Shown here piece after piece: positions 9,108 to 17,922 of a stretch of DNA of 56,637 nucleotides. Numbering within the stretch: the stretch's first letter is position 1; every line of letters begins with the position of its first letter. The DNA is from Planctomycetaceae bacterium (lineage in GTDB: Bacteria; Planctomycetota; Planctomycetia; Pirellulales; Pirellulaceae), in assembly GCA_012959465.1 (NCBI GenBank), contig DUDC01000229.1:1-56637 (forward strand). The letters run 5' to 3'. Both the position numbers and the translations under genes were made by a program. The notes under the pieces are model-generated. The model was not told the DNA's origin. It searched no databases and saw only the letters and a program-made list of their open reading frames with translations.

Positions 9108-9248
9108 TTTTTTCAAATCAACCACTCGCTAGCGAAAGGGCATCGTCAAGACTCAGATTCCATGTTGCACGCTGCGAGCGGACGTCGATAATGAAGAGTG
9201 CACTGACCAGCGATGATGATCGTTTCATCTTGCGATTTTGGTAACACC

Positions 9249-10658
9249 ATGCAGGCACTCAACGACACCCCATTCGTGCCACAGGATCGCGGCACAAATC
9301 GTCGTGGGTTTCTACAAACGGGTGGTTTAGGACTGCTCGGAGTTACCGGCTCCGTGTTTGCCGGGCCTCTCAATGTCGTTGACGCGGCGGTGAAAGGACA
9401 ACCCGGCCGCATCAAACGATGTATTCTCTTGTTCTTGTTGGGCGGACCATCGCAACACTCCACATGGGATCCGAAACCAGACGCGGCGGAAGAAATCCGC
9501 GGGGCCTACAAGCCAATTCAAACCAGCGTCCCTGGGATCCAGATTAGCGAATTACTTCCCGAGACTTCGAAGTTGATGCAGCACATCGCATTGCTCCGCG
9601 CGGTGACGACTGGTGATCATGCGCATTCGTCCAGTGGCTATGCGATGTTAACCGGTCAACCGCACCAACCCACAAATCGCGAAGGGGCAAATCCGGGCGC
9701 ACCGAATGACTGGCCAACGTTTGCGGCGGTCGTCCAGTTTCTTCGTCGACAGCAACCGCACATCATGCCGCCCGCGGTCCGCCTACCGCACCACATTTTC
9801 AACACCGACCAGTCGGTCTGGCCAGGACAGGATTCAGGGTTTCTCGGCGTTCCGGCTGATCCCTGGCTGTTTCGTTGCGAACCGACATCGGCAGATTTTC
9901 AAGTGCCGGAGTTTCAACTCCACCGCGACGTCCCGGATGCGCGATTTGGCGAACGACGCAAGTTGCTCGACCATCTCGATCGACGGCTTTTCGAGATGGA
10001 TCGCACCGGCGCGTTCAAGTCCCATACCGATATCGCTCACCAGGCTCTCAACCTGCTGGGCAGCAAGACAACCGTCAATGCGTGTAATCTCGCACTCGAA
10101 CCGGCCGCATCTCGCGACCGTTATGGAAGTCATCCCTTCGGACAAAGTGTGCTGTTGGGACGTCGCCTGTTGGAAGCCGGCGTGTCGGTTGTTCAGGTTA
10201 ATTGGTTCCGCAGCCCTGACGAACCACCGGCGGCACCGTGTTGGGACAGCCATGCCGACGAAACTCGCCGATTGAAGGAAGCGTTGGTTCCACCGCTAGA
10301 CCAGGCATACTCGGCCTTGTTGCGCGATTTGATCGATCGGGACATGTTGCAAGACACGTTAGTCGTCTGCATGGGCGAGTTTGGCAGAACACCGAAATTT
10401 AACGCGCGAGGCGGACGGGACCATTGGGGTCACTGTTTTTCAGTCGCGCTCGCTGGAGGTGGCGTTCAAGGTGGGTCGGTTCACGGGTCGTCGGACAAAC
10501 ACGCCGCGTACCCGGTAAGTGGAGTTGTGCGACCGCATGATGTCACGGCTACTATGTTCGACTTGCTTGGACATCCACCAAACACCGAGATTCACGATCG
10601 GCTTGGAAGACCTCTTCCGGTTAGCCGAGGACGAGTGATTCGCGAGATCCTGAGTTGA
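9249..10658 (+). CDS. DUF1501 protein, GRDHW type, without adjacent partner
   Basis: 469 residues from ATG 9249 (an ATG at 9213 adds 12 residues). The leader is NRRGFLQTGGLGLLG (RR at 18-19). DUF1501 motifs in order are LLGGPSQHSTWDPKP, the DRYG segment (HPFGQSVLLGRRLL), WDSHADE, GEFGRTP, GRDHWGHCF and LAGGG. Unlike most DUF1501 genes in this window it has no DUF1549/1553 gene next to it: a broken gene lies upstream, and the large CBM9-dehydrogenase-cytochrome fusion starts 124 bp downstream in the same direction. That fusion supplies c-type haem motifs and could take the role of the usual cytochrome partner; this is inference. Confidence 0.9.
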   Translation: MQALNDTPFVPQDRGTNRRGFLQTGGLGLLGVTGSVFAGPLNVVDAAVKGQPGRIKRCILLFLLGGPSQHSTWDPKPDAAEEIRGAYKPIQTSVPGIQISELLPETSKLMQHIALLRAVTTGDHAHSSSGYAMLTGQPHQPTNREGANPGAPNDWPTFAAVVQFLRRQQPHIMPPAVRLPHHIFNTDQSVWPGQDSGFLGVPADPWLFRCEPTSADFQVPEFQLHRDVPDARFGERRKLLDHLDRRLFEMDRTGAFKSHTDIAHQALNLLGSKTTVNACNLALEPAASRDRYGSHPFGQSVLLGRRLLEAGVSVVQVNWFRSPDEPPAAPCWDSHADETRRLKEALVPPLDQAYSALLRDLIDRDMLQDTLVVCMGEFGRTPKFNARGGRDHWGHCFSVALAGGGVQGGSVHGSSDKHAAYPVSGVVRPHDVTATMFDLLGHPPNTEIHDRLGRPLPVSRGRVIREILS

Positions 10659-10770
10659 TTCGGCGTGTCGCTCGCGAGATTTGGCGTGTGGCAGTTCGCG
10701 TGTTAACTTGAATGGCCGCTGGTCGGCCCGTAGGCATCGGGTCCCGTTCGTGTCGGTGACCACACCCATC

Positions 10771-10774
10771 GGAG
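10771..10774 (+). promoter_or_regulatory. ribosome binding site for GTG start at 10782
   Basis: GGAG followed by AAATTAC (7 nt) and GTG. The spacing is near ideal, which fixes the non-ATG start of the dehydrogenase-cytochrome fusion. Confidence 0.5.
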
Positions 10775-10781
10775 AAATTAC

Positions 10782-13700
10782 GTGACTCGTCTATTGTTGC
10801 GTCACTTTATTTTATTGGCAGCACTGGAACTCGGCTCCTTCGAGTGCCAAGCAATCGCTGAAGACGCCCGCCCAGATTTCGAATGTCGATTCACGGAGTT
10901 GCCTATAGAGATCGACGGCGTTGGCGACGATGAAGCGTGGAAAACGGCCCAATTAATTGATCATTTCTACCTGCCTTGGTTGGGTGAAGAGTCGCGACCG
11001 GCCCGAACGACTACGAGATCCCGATTGCTGTGGGATCGCGAACATCTGTATTTCATGGCAGAAATGCAGGATGCGGACTTGTTCGCCGACATTACAGAGC
11101 ACGATGGAGATATCTGGAACAACGACGTATTCGAGCTGTTTTTTAAGCCTGCGGCCGACAAGACTGGTTATTACGAATTTGAAATCAGCCCACAGGGGGC
11201 CGTTCTCGACATTTTCATTCCCAAACGCGACAAAGATCTGCGTCGATATTTCAAGACCTTCGAGTTTCACATTGAGGCCAAGGTGAAATTGAATGGAACA
11301 CTCAATCAACGAGATGACAAGGATGATGGTTGGGTCGTGGAAGGTAAGATCCCCTGGCGTGATTTCGTCAAGACGGGCGGACGACCCAACGTAAACGAGC
11401 GATGGCATTTTGCACTTTGCCGTTACGATTATTCGCGTGAATTCGACGGTCCCGAACTCTCGACCAGCGCGCCCCTGGCGTCGAAGGATGTGGCAGATTT
11501 TCACTTGACTGAAGACTACTCAATATTGCGTTTTACCGGCTGGGAAGAGAAATACGCTAGCTCTCAGCCAAGTGGCAACAAACTGGCCAACATTCGGGCC
11601 AACTTGTCCAACACCAAGTCACGCGTGGTTGGATCCCCTGACCCTGCACCACCCTATCGCGTTCGTCGCGTGCTGGAAAACCTCAAACTCAGCCTTCCGA
11701 TCTTTGTGGCAACGGAACCGGGCGCTCGGCGACTTTGGTTTATCGATCAAGAAAAATCGTATGGTGCGTCGCGACTATGCCGAACGTCGAATGATCCACA
11801 AAGTGGAGACTTTGACACACAACTTGAGTTTGGTGACGCCGTCGCGACCAGTCTCGCATTTCACCCGCTATTCACAAAAAACGGCTACCTCTACGTTGGC
11901 CTCAATAGCAAAGAGGACGACACCGAAAAGATGTCGCGGATCGTACGCTATCGCGTGGACCTAGCATCCCCCAACAGATTAGATCTGAAAAGCAAACGAG
12001 AGATCATCAAGTGGGCTTCCAACGGGCACAACGGTGTAGCAATCGCGTTCGGATTGGATGGCATGTTGTACGTCACGTCTGGCGATGGGACCTCCGACTC
12101 GGATACCAACCTAACTGGACAGGGCCTCGACCACTTGCTGGCGAAAGTGTTGCGAATCGACGTCGATCATCCCGATGAAGGCCGTAGCTATTCGGTTCCA
12201 AAAGACAATCCATTCGTTGGCCAGGCGAATGTGCGCCCAGAAACGTGGGCCTATGGTTTGCGAAATCCTTGGCGAATGAGCGTCGACGCAAGGACGGGCG
12301 ATGTTTGGGTCGGCAATAATGGTCAGGATCTGTGGGAGCAGGTCTACAGAATCGAACGCGGTGCGAATTACGGCTGGAGCGTCTACGAGGGGAGCCATCC
12401 TTTTTATGCGAATCGCAAACTCGGTCCCCATCCCGCGACGAAACCTACATTGGAGCATCCGCACTCTGAGGCTCGTTCGTTAACCGGTGGAATCGTCTAC
12501 TATGGAAAACGATTCCCAAAACTGCGCGGTGTTTACATTTATGGCGACCACTCTACGGGCAAGATATGGGGTGCTAAAGTCGAGTCGAAGAAGGTTGTTT
12601 GGCACGAGGAACTGGCCAATACGATGCTACACATCACTTCCTTTGCAGCCGACAGCGAAGGTGAGTTGTTGATTTCTGATCACCGCGGCAATAACGAGGG
12701 CGGTTTCTACACGCTGGAAGTCAATCCGCCCAATAAAACGGCCGCTCTATTTCCTACCAAACTGAGTGAGAGTGGACTGTTCGCTGCGGTCGAGAATCAT
12801 CGGATGCAACCTGGATTGATTCCCTACACTGTCAATTCGCCACTCTGGTCAGACGGAGCTTATAAGGAACGGTATTTGGCCTTGCCAGCAGCTGACCCAT
12901 CTTTGGAATTCACGGCGTCGCGAAGCTGGAATTTTCCCAACACAACCGTCATCGTCAAATCGTTTGCTCTGGAGATAGAGGAGGGCAATCCGGCCAGCCG
13001 CCGTTGGATTGAAACACGATTCCTAACCCGACAAGATGATGAATGGGTTGGTTACTCCTATCGATGGAATCGCCAGCAGACGGATGCGACGTTGGTAAGT
13101 CGCGATGGTTCCGATGTCGTGTTCGAAGTCAGCACGGAAGACGGCGAGCTTCGTCACAAGAAGTGGCGGTACCCCAGCCGAGCGGAGTGCATGGTCTGTC
13201 ATAGCCGAGCGGCAAATTTCGTACTCGGCCTGTCGACACTCCAATTGAACGTCGAACATGACTTCGGTGACACGAAAGTGAACCAACTGCATGCGTTCGA
13301 ACAATTGGGCGTATTGCGAATGAACTGGATCAACGACGTTAAGGCGGCAGCGAGAGCCGAATGGAAGAAGGATGGAAAGACCGACGCGGAAATTGCCAAA
13401 CTACTTGGATCGGAGAAGCAACGAATTCCGCCCACTGCTAATCTGTTGTCAAAACGGGCAAGCGAGTATCCGCGGCTGGTCGACCCGTACGACATCAAAC
13501 AAGACCTCACGACCCGCGCCCGCTCCTATCTACACGCCAATTGCGCTCAATGTCACGTGGGCGCGGGAGGCGGTAATTCGCTGATGAACCTGGATTTTGC
13601 AGCGTCGCTGGACAAGATGAACGTGATCGATGTCGTACCGTTGCACAACAAGTTCGGCATCAACGACGCAAAACTGATTTCACCTGGTCAAACGGATCAT

Positions 13701-13838
13701 TCTGTCTTGTTACATCGCATCAGAACTCGCGACCTTGGCAAAATGCCGCCACTGGCGTCGGAGGACGTTGATCACCGCGCTGTGCATCTATTCCGTGATT
13801 GGATCGTACAGATGGAATCGACGGATGCGGCGCGGTAG
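10782..13838 (+). CDS. CBM9-like + sugar-dehydrogenase propeller + dihaem fusion protein
   Basis: An exported 1018-residue protein in three parts. Residues about 30-245 resemble a carbohydrate-binding family 9-like domain (DRPDFECRFTELPIEIDGVG-type opening with WDREHLYFMAEMQDAD and NDVFELFF). Residues about 290-660 resemble the PQQ-dependent glucose/sorbosone dehydrogenase propeller (GHNGVAIAFGLDGMLYVTSG, AYGLRNPWRMSVD, NYGWSVYEG). Residues about 680-1010 carry two CxxCH motifs, CMVCH at 803-807 and CAQCH at 921-925. The likely job is periplasmic oxidation of a sugar or polysaccharide with electrons passed to the haems. That is inference; the cofactor-binding residues were not verified. The GTG start is supported by a GGAG site. 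Confidence 0.85.
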   Translation: MTRLLLRHFILLAALELGSFECQAIAEDARPDFECRFTELPIEIDGVGDDEAWKTAQLIDHFYLPWLGEESRPARTTTRSRLLWDREHLYFMAEMQDADLFADITEHDGDIWNNDVFELFFKPAADKTGYYEFEISPQGAVLDIFIPKRDKDLRRYFKTFEFHIEAKVKLNGTLNQRDDKDDGWVVEGKIPWRDFVKTGGRPNVNERWHFALCRYDYSREFDGPELSTSAPLASKDVADFHLTEDYSILRFTGWEEKYASSQPSGNKLANIRANLSNTKSRVVGSPDPAPPYRVRRVLENLKLSLPIFVATEPGARRLWFIDQEKSYGASRLCRTSNDPQSGDFDTQLEFGDAVATSLAFHPLFTKNGYLYVGLNSKEDDTEKMSRIVRYRVDLASPNRLDLKSKREIIKWASNGHNGVAIAFGLDGMLYVTSGDGTSDSDTNLTGQGLDHLLAKVLRIDVDHPDEGRSYSVPKDNPFVGQANVRPETWAYGLRNPWRMSVDARTGDVWVGNNGQDLWEQVYRIERGANYGWSVYEGSHPFYANRKLGPHPATKPTLEHPHSEARSLTGGIVYYGKRFPKLRGVYIYGDHSTGKIWGAKVESKKVVWHEELANTMLHITSFAADSEGELLISDHRGNNEGGFYTLEVNPPNKTAALFPTKLSESGLFAAVENHRMQPGLIPYTVNSPLWSDGAYKERYLALPAADPSLEFTASRSWNFPNTTVIVKSFALEIEEGNPASRRWIETRFLTRQDDEWVGYSYRWNRQQTDATLVSRDGSDVVFEVSTEDGELRHKKWRYPSRAECMVCHSRAANFVLGLSTLQLNVEHDFGDTKVNQLHAFEQLGVLRMNWINDVKAAARAEWKKDGKTDAEIAKLLGSEKQRIPPTANLLSKRASEYPRLVDPYDIKQDLTTRARSYLHANCAQCHVGAGGGNSLMNLDFAASLDKMNVIDVVPLHNKFGINDAKLISPGQTDHSVLLHRIRTRDLGKMPPLASEDVDHRAVHLFRDWIVQMESTDAAR

Positions 13839-14127
13839 ATCGCATCCTAACGGGATCTCCACGGATTCTCCGTGGGCTAGGGTTGAGGGTTGGCTGGAAT
13901 TCAACCTGTCCACCGGCCAATCACGTGCCACGCACATGGGAAATTCTCTATTGTCCACCCAGGTCGGTGTTCGGTGTCGGGTGATTGGTGTTCAGACGCT
14001 TCCCTACCTGGATTCGCTTGCGTTTCACACCACGAGCACCGAGAATAGAACCTCCCGCCCACCGCCCATAGAACCTCCCGCCCACCGCCCACTGCCCACC
14101 CCCCTGCCCCGATCTTTGAATCCTACC
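13839..14127. other. gene-free, repeat-rich intergenic region
   Basis: 289 bp without a credible gene. It starts with a small hairpin (CCACGG at 13859-13864 and CCGTGG at 13870-13875), which lacks a T-run. Next comes low-complexity G/T-rich DNA (TCGGTGTTCGGTGTCGGGTG near 13963), then a perfect 23-bp tandem duplication and a C-rich tract before the PPC gene start. Confidence 0.6.
14046..14091. repeat. perfect 23-bp tandem duplication
   Basis: Two identical adjacent units (14046-14068 and 14069-14091). Each begins TAGAACCTCCCGCCC and ends ACCGCCCA, and the C-rich pattern decays after the second copy. It is noncoding, about 40 bp upstream of the PPC gene start. Confidence 0.85.
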
Positions 14128-15693
14128 ATGCCGACCATTGCCTCCTTGTCGACCCGCCGTTCGCGTCGGCGAGCCACTCCATGGCTCGGCATGTTGTTGA
14201 TCATGGCCTGTCGTTTGGGCGGCCAAGCTGCGGTGTCAGCCGAGCCGGAATTGAAATCCATCTTTCCGTTTGGTTGCCAGGTCGGTGAGAGCGTTGAAAT
14301 CACGCTTACCGGCACTGGGCTGAACCAGGGGGTACTTTATTTTTCTCGAGATGGAATCTCCGCCGAACATCTCGAGAAGGGCCAATTTCGTGTCACAGTC
14401 TCTGCTGACGCGGCGGTCGGCGATTGCGATCTATGGATAGCTACAGCGGAGGGATTGGCCGGTCCGCGACGGTTCAGAATCTCGCGTGACCCGGTGATCG
14501 CAGAGCAAGAAGACAACGACCGTAGCGACGATTCGCAGGCAGTGCAGATTCCATCCGTGATCGACGGCCAACTCGGCAAAACCGCCGATCTCGATTGGTT
14601 CGAGTTCGACGGCAAAGAAGGCCAGCGGATCACAATCACCTGCCGTTCTCGCTCGTTAGATGGAAGTGTACAACCGGCATTCACCCTATTTGGTCCTCGG
14701 AACCGCGAACTCCTCCATAGTTCCTCCCACAATTATGAGCCGCAGGTCGTGTATCGGCTGCCGGCACACGGATCCTATCGTTTACTCATGCGTGAACGAG
14801 CCTATCGTCAGAACGACTACAGCATCTACCGCCTTGAATTGACGACCGATCCGCTGAACCGCACAGCCGTCGAAAACACAAACCTCATTCGACCTGACGA
14901 ATTGTTTGGCACGATCGAAATCGAGGATGAACGCGAACAGTCACGAGAGTCACCGCAGGTAATCGAACTACCGTGTCGAGTGTCGGGTCAGTTCATCGAA
15001 CGCAACGACGTCGACTGGTTTCGCTTTCAGGCGAAGAAGGGCCAAATGATCCATATCGAAGCGTTTGGTGAACGACTTGGTCAGCTCATGGACTTGGAAG
15101 CGACGATTTACGATGCGGCAGATAAACAAGTGACAACAATTGCTGACATCACAGCGCCCAAAAATGCACCTCCTAGTATGCCGCTTGCCTCGCTAGATCC
15201 GTCGACGGATTGGAAAGTCCCCGCTGACGGCGAGTACTCCATTGCCGTCCGAGACCTTTACAGTGGCAGTGTCTTTGGAACGCATCGAGTCTATGAATTG
15301 ATCGTAATGTTAACCCAACCCGCTTTCTTTGCAGTGGCCATGCCCGACGGAATCAAGCACAGTCGCGGCGTCTTTATCAAGCGAGGCGAGACATCCGAAA
15401 TCTCCGTCACTGTAGTGAGGACTGGTGGTTTTTCCGGCCCGGTTACGGTGCATGAAACAGAAGCTGCGAGCGGCTTGACGATTGAACCGTGCAACCTCGA
15501 TGACAAGGAAATAACGAAAGCGATCAAAGTAACGGCTGCAAAGGATGCGGTCACCGGTTTTCGGTCGCTTCGACTTGTGGTGGAAACGCAGATCGGCTCT
15601 GATACACAGACGGTACCCGTCTGGAATGCCGTACAGATTCGACCGGGCACGACACGACGCATCGAAGATCTCATCATTTACGTTAGCGAGTGA
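14128..15693 (+). CDS. secreted PPC domain protein, cassette 2
   Basis: 521 residues from ATG 14128. The open frame extends upstream to 13735 but would overlap the previous gene and read through repeats, so this start is preferred. An Arg-rich n-region (TRRSRRRATPW) and hydrophobic core form the signal peptide, cleaved near VSA-EP. An IPT/TIG-like segment follows (FGCQVGESVEITLTGTG). PPC-type domains lie at about residues 145-235 (DLDWFEFDGKEGQRI) and 285-400 (DVDWFRFQAKKGQMI). It is paralogous to the N-terminal half of the 815-residue protein at 2253. Its stop overlaps the start of the next gene by 4 nt, indicating coupled translation. Confidence 0.88.
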   Translation: MPTIASLSTRRSRRRATPWLGMLLIMACRLGGQAAVSAEPELKSIFPFGCQVGESVEITLTGTGLNQGVLYFSRDGISAEHLEKGQFRVTVSADAAVGDCDLWIATAEGLAGPRRFRISRDPVIAEQEDNDRSDDSQAVQIPSVIDGQLGKTADLDWFEFDGKEGQRITITCRSRSLDGSVQPAFTLFGPRNRELLHSSSHNYEPQVVYRLPAHGSYRLLMRERAYRQNDYSIYRLELTTDPLNRTAVENTNLIRPDELFGTIEIEDEREQSRESPQVIELPCRVSGQFIERNDVDWFRFQAKKGQMIHIEAFGERLGQLMDLEATIYDAADKQVTTIADITAPKNAPPSMPLASLDPSTDWKVPADGEYSIAVRDLYSGSVFGTHRVYELIVMLTQPAFFAVAMPDGIKHSRGVFIKRGETSEISVTVVRTGGFSGPVTVHETEAASGLTIEPCNLDDKEITKAIKVTAAKDAVTGFRSLRLVVETQIGSDTQTVPVWNAVQIRPGTTRRIEDLIIYVSE

Positions 15694-17912
15694 ATGTGAA
15701 CAATTTGGTCCAGCGATTTTCATGGATACTGCCTTGCGTCACCATCGCAATTACGATGTGCGTCTGCACCGTCGGCGCAGCGAATGAAACAGCGTCACGA
15801 CTCGATTTCACAAACGATGTGGCTCCGATTCTCACCAAGCTCGGCTGCAATGCGGGAGGGTGCCACGGCAAATCGACCGGCCGAGGCGGATTCAAACTCT
15901 CTCTCTTCGGATTCAATGCGCACGAGGATTTTGATTCCGTCAGTCGGGCCTCACGAGGTCGCCGGATCTTTCCCGCTTCACCGGATGATTCACTTCTGCT
16001 AAAGAAGGCGACGATGACCGTGCCTCATGGTGGTGGCAGACGTTTGGACCGTTCAGATCCCGAGTATCGTCTGTTACGTGATTGGATTGCAGCCAACATG
16101 CCATGGGGAACGGGCGCGGCGCGCATCGAACAACTTCAAATTGCCCCAGCTGAGCGGCAGATGAAACGTGCTGAGAAGCTCCAATTGACGGCGACGGCAA
16201 TTTACTCTGATGGCAGTCACCGGGATGTCACTCGACTTGTGCGATTCAGCAGCGGCAATCCGGCCGTCGCTGAAGTTGGCGCCAATGGACTTGTTCAGAC
16301 GAAAAACCGCACCGGCGAGACAACGATCGTTGGTCTATACCAGGGCCGGACAGCGGTCAGTCGTGTAATTACTCCGGCGGCGAACGCCACCGCAGAAGTG
16401 GAGCGCCGGTTGGCGGAATTTGACGTCGCAAATCTTATCGACCGTCACGTGATCGAAAAGCTGAAACTCCTTCGCGTGCCTCCGGCTGCGATCGTCGATG
16501 ACGGCACGTTTCTCCGCCGCAGCACCGTACAGATCGCTGGACGTTTGCCGACATTGATGGAAACGCAGGCGTTTTTAGACGACCAGTCTAGCAATAAGCG
16601 CGAGCAGCTCATCGAGCGGCTACTGGCGAGCGAGGAGTATGCCGATCAATTTGCCCAGAAGTGGTCGGACCTGCTGCGTAACAAGCGCCGCGGACAAAAG
16701 CCACGCATCCCGGGAACCATTGCCTTCCACCGTTGGATTCGCAATGCGATAGCCGCAAACATGCCGTACGACCAATTCGTCCGAGAGATCATCACGGCAA
16801 CCGGCAATGTTACCGTCAATCCTCCCGCGCAGTGGTATGCAGAAGTTCGTTACCTCGATCGATACGTCGACGACACGGCACAAGTTTTTCTGGGAATCCG
16901 CATTGGCTGTGCCCGCTGCCATCACCATCCGTTCGAAAAATTCAGCCAAGATGACTATTACGGTATGGCAGCATTTTTCGCGCGAATCGATCGAAAAGGA
17001 GGCGCGGGCGTTGCTGAGCGGCGGGCGGACGAGACGGTGTTCATCAAAGCGGCGGGAGAGGTCTTACATCCCCTGACGGGCAAGGTTGTTTCCCCTCGGG
17101 GTCTCGATGGTGAAGAACTAGAGATCGCCCCATACGAAGACCCGCGGCAGGCACTCGTCGACTGGATGCAAGAACCGGACAACCCGTATTTCGCTCGCGC
17201 CTTTGTCAATCGAATGTGGGCACACTTCTTCGGGCGGGGCTTGGTCGAGCCAATGGACGATCTGCGGGCGACAAATCCGGCAACAATCGAACCGCTGTTG
17301 GACGAGTTGGCCGCCGAGTTCATCAACAGCAAGTTCGATATGAAACATGTGATCCGTCTGATATGCACCAGCAACACATACCAGTTGAGTTCGCAAGCTC
17401 AAGATGAAGACCTTGACGAAACAGAAAACCACTCGCGGTTTTATCCGCAGAGAATGCCCGCCGAAGTGTTGCTCGATGCGTTGGATCAAACCTCGGCTGT
17501 GGTGACGCGTTACAAGGGACTGCCAGTAAAAACGAGGGCCATACAGTTGCCCGATGAGGACTACTCCAACGAGTTCTTGCGACTGTTTGGACGGCCCAAA
17601 CGCGAGAGTGCCTGCGAGTGTGAACGGACTTCGCAGCCGAGCCTCGCCCAGTCGATTTTTGTCATGAATAACCGATTCATCCTTGATAAAACGACTTCCA
17701 AGGACAATTACGCCGCTGCGTTGGCAGCTGACCAGCGGAGTGATCCGGAGAAACTTGGCGAGCTGTTTCTGACGGCTTTCTCTCGTGAGCCAACGCCGCT
17801 CGAAATGAGAAATGCGATCGAGTACCTTGCATCAGAGACAGACAAGAGAAAGGCCTACGGCAACCTGCTGTGGGCGTTGATGAACACCAAAGAATTCATG
17901 TACATTCACTGA
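15690..17912 (+). CDS. DUF1549/DUF1553 protein with CxxxCH haem-like site, cassette 2
   Basis: 740 residues with the same order as the cassette 1 protein at 4818: signal peptide (about 8-31), CNAGGCHGK at 53-61 (CxxxCH), Ig-like domain (IYSDGSHRDVTRLVRFSSGN), DUF1549 with CARCH at 407-411 followed by HHPFEKF, then DUF1553 (NRMWAHFFGRG). The start is GTG at 15690 inside GAGTGA, so it shares 4 nt with the upstream stop; a second in-frame GTG lies at 15696. A DUF1501 gene follows after 10 bp. Tight packing makes this three-gene set a clear operon. Confidence 0.92.
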   Translation: MNVNNLVQRFSWILPCVTIAITMCVCTVGAANETASRLDFTNDVAPILTKLGCNAGGCHGKSTGRGGFKLSLFGFNAHEDFDSVSRASRGRRIFPASPDDSLLLKKATMTVPHGGGRRLDRSDPEYRLLRDWIAANMPWGTGAARIEQLQIAPAERQMKRAEKLQLTATAIYSDGSHRDVTRLVRFSSGNPAVAEVGANGLVQTKNRTGETTIVGLYQGRTAVSRVITPAANATAEVERRLAEFDVANLIDRHVIEKLKLLRVPPAAIVDDGTFLRRSTVQIAGRLPTLMETQAFLDDQSSNKREQLIERLLASEEYADQFAQKWSDLLRNKRRGQKPRIPGTIAFHRWIRNAIAANMPYDQFVREIITATGNVTVNPPAQWYAEVRYLDRYVDDTAQVFLGIRIGCARCHHHPFEKFSQDDYYGMAAFFARIDRKGGAGVAERRADETVFIKAAGEVLHPLTGKVVSPRGLDGEELEIAPYEDPRQALVDWMQEPDNPYFARAFVNRMWAHFFGRGLVEPMDDLRATNPATIEPLLDELAAEFINSKFDMKHVIRLICTSNTYQLSSQAQDEDLDETENHSRFYPQRMPAEVLLDALDQTSAVVTRYKGLPVKTRAIQLPDEDYSNEFLRLFGRPKRESACECERTSQPSLAQSIFVMNNRFILDKTTSKDNYAAALAADQRSDPEKLGELFLTAFSREPTPLEMRNAIEYLASETDKRKAYGNLLWALMNTKEFMYIH

Positions 17913-17922
17913 GGAACTTGCC

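Noticed and set aside
6985-11555. GCTAGC sites inside coding genes (near 6991, 8262 and 11550)
   Set aside because: They lack the GAGCCG and TCGGGT flanks of the repeat and look like chance occurrences.
13735-14127. N-terminal extension of the cassette 2 PPC protein
   Set aside because: It overlaps the previous gene and would translate tandem repeats; a signal peptide starts cleanly at 14128.
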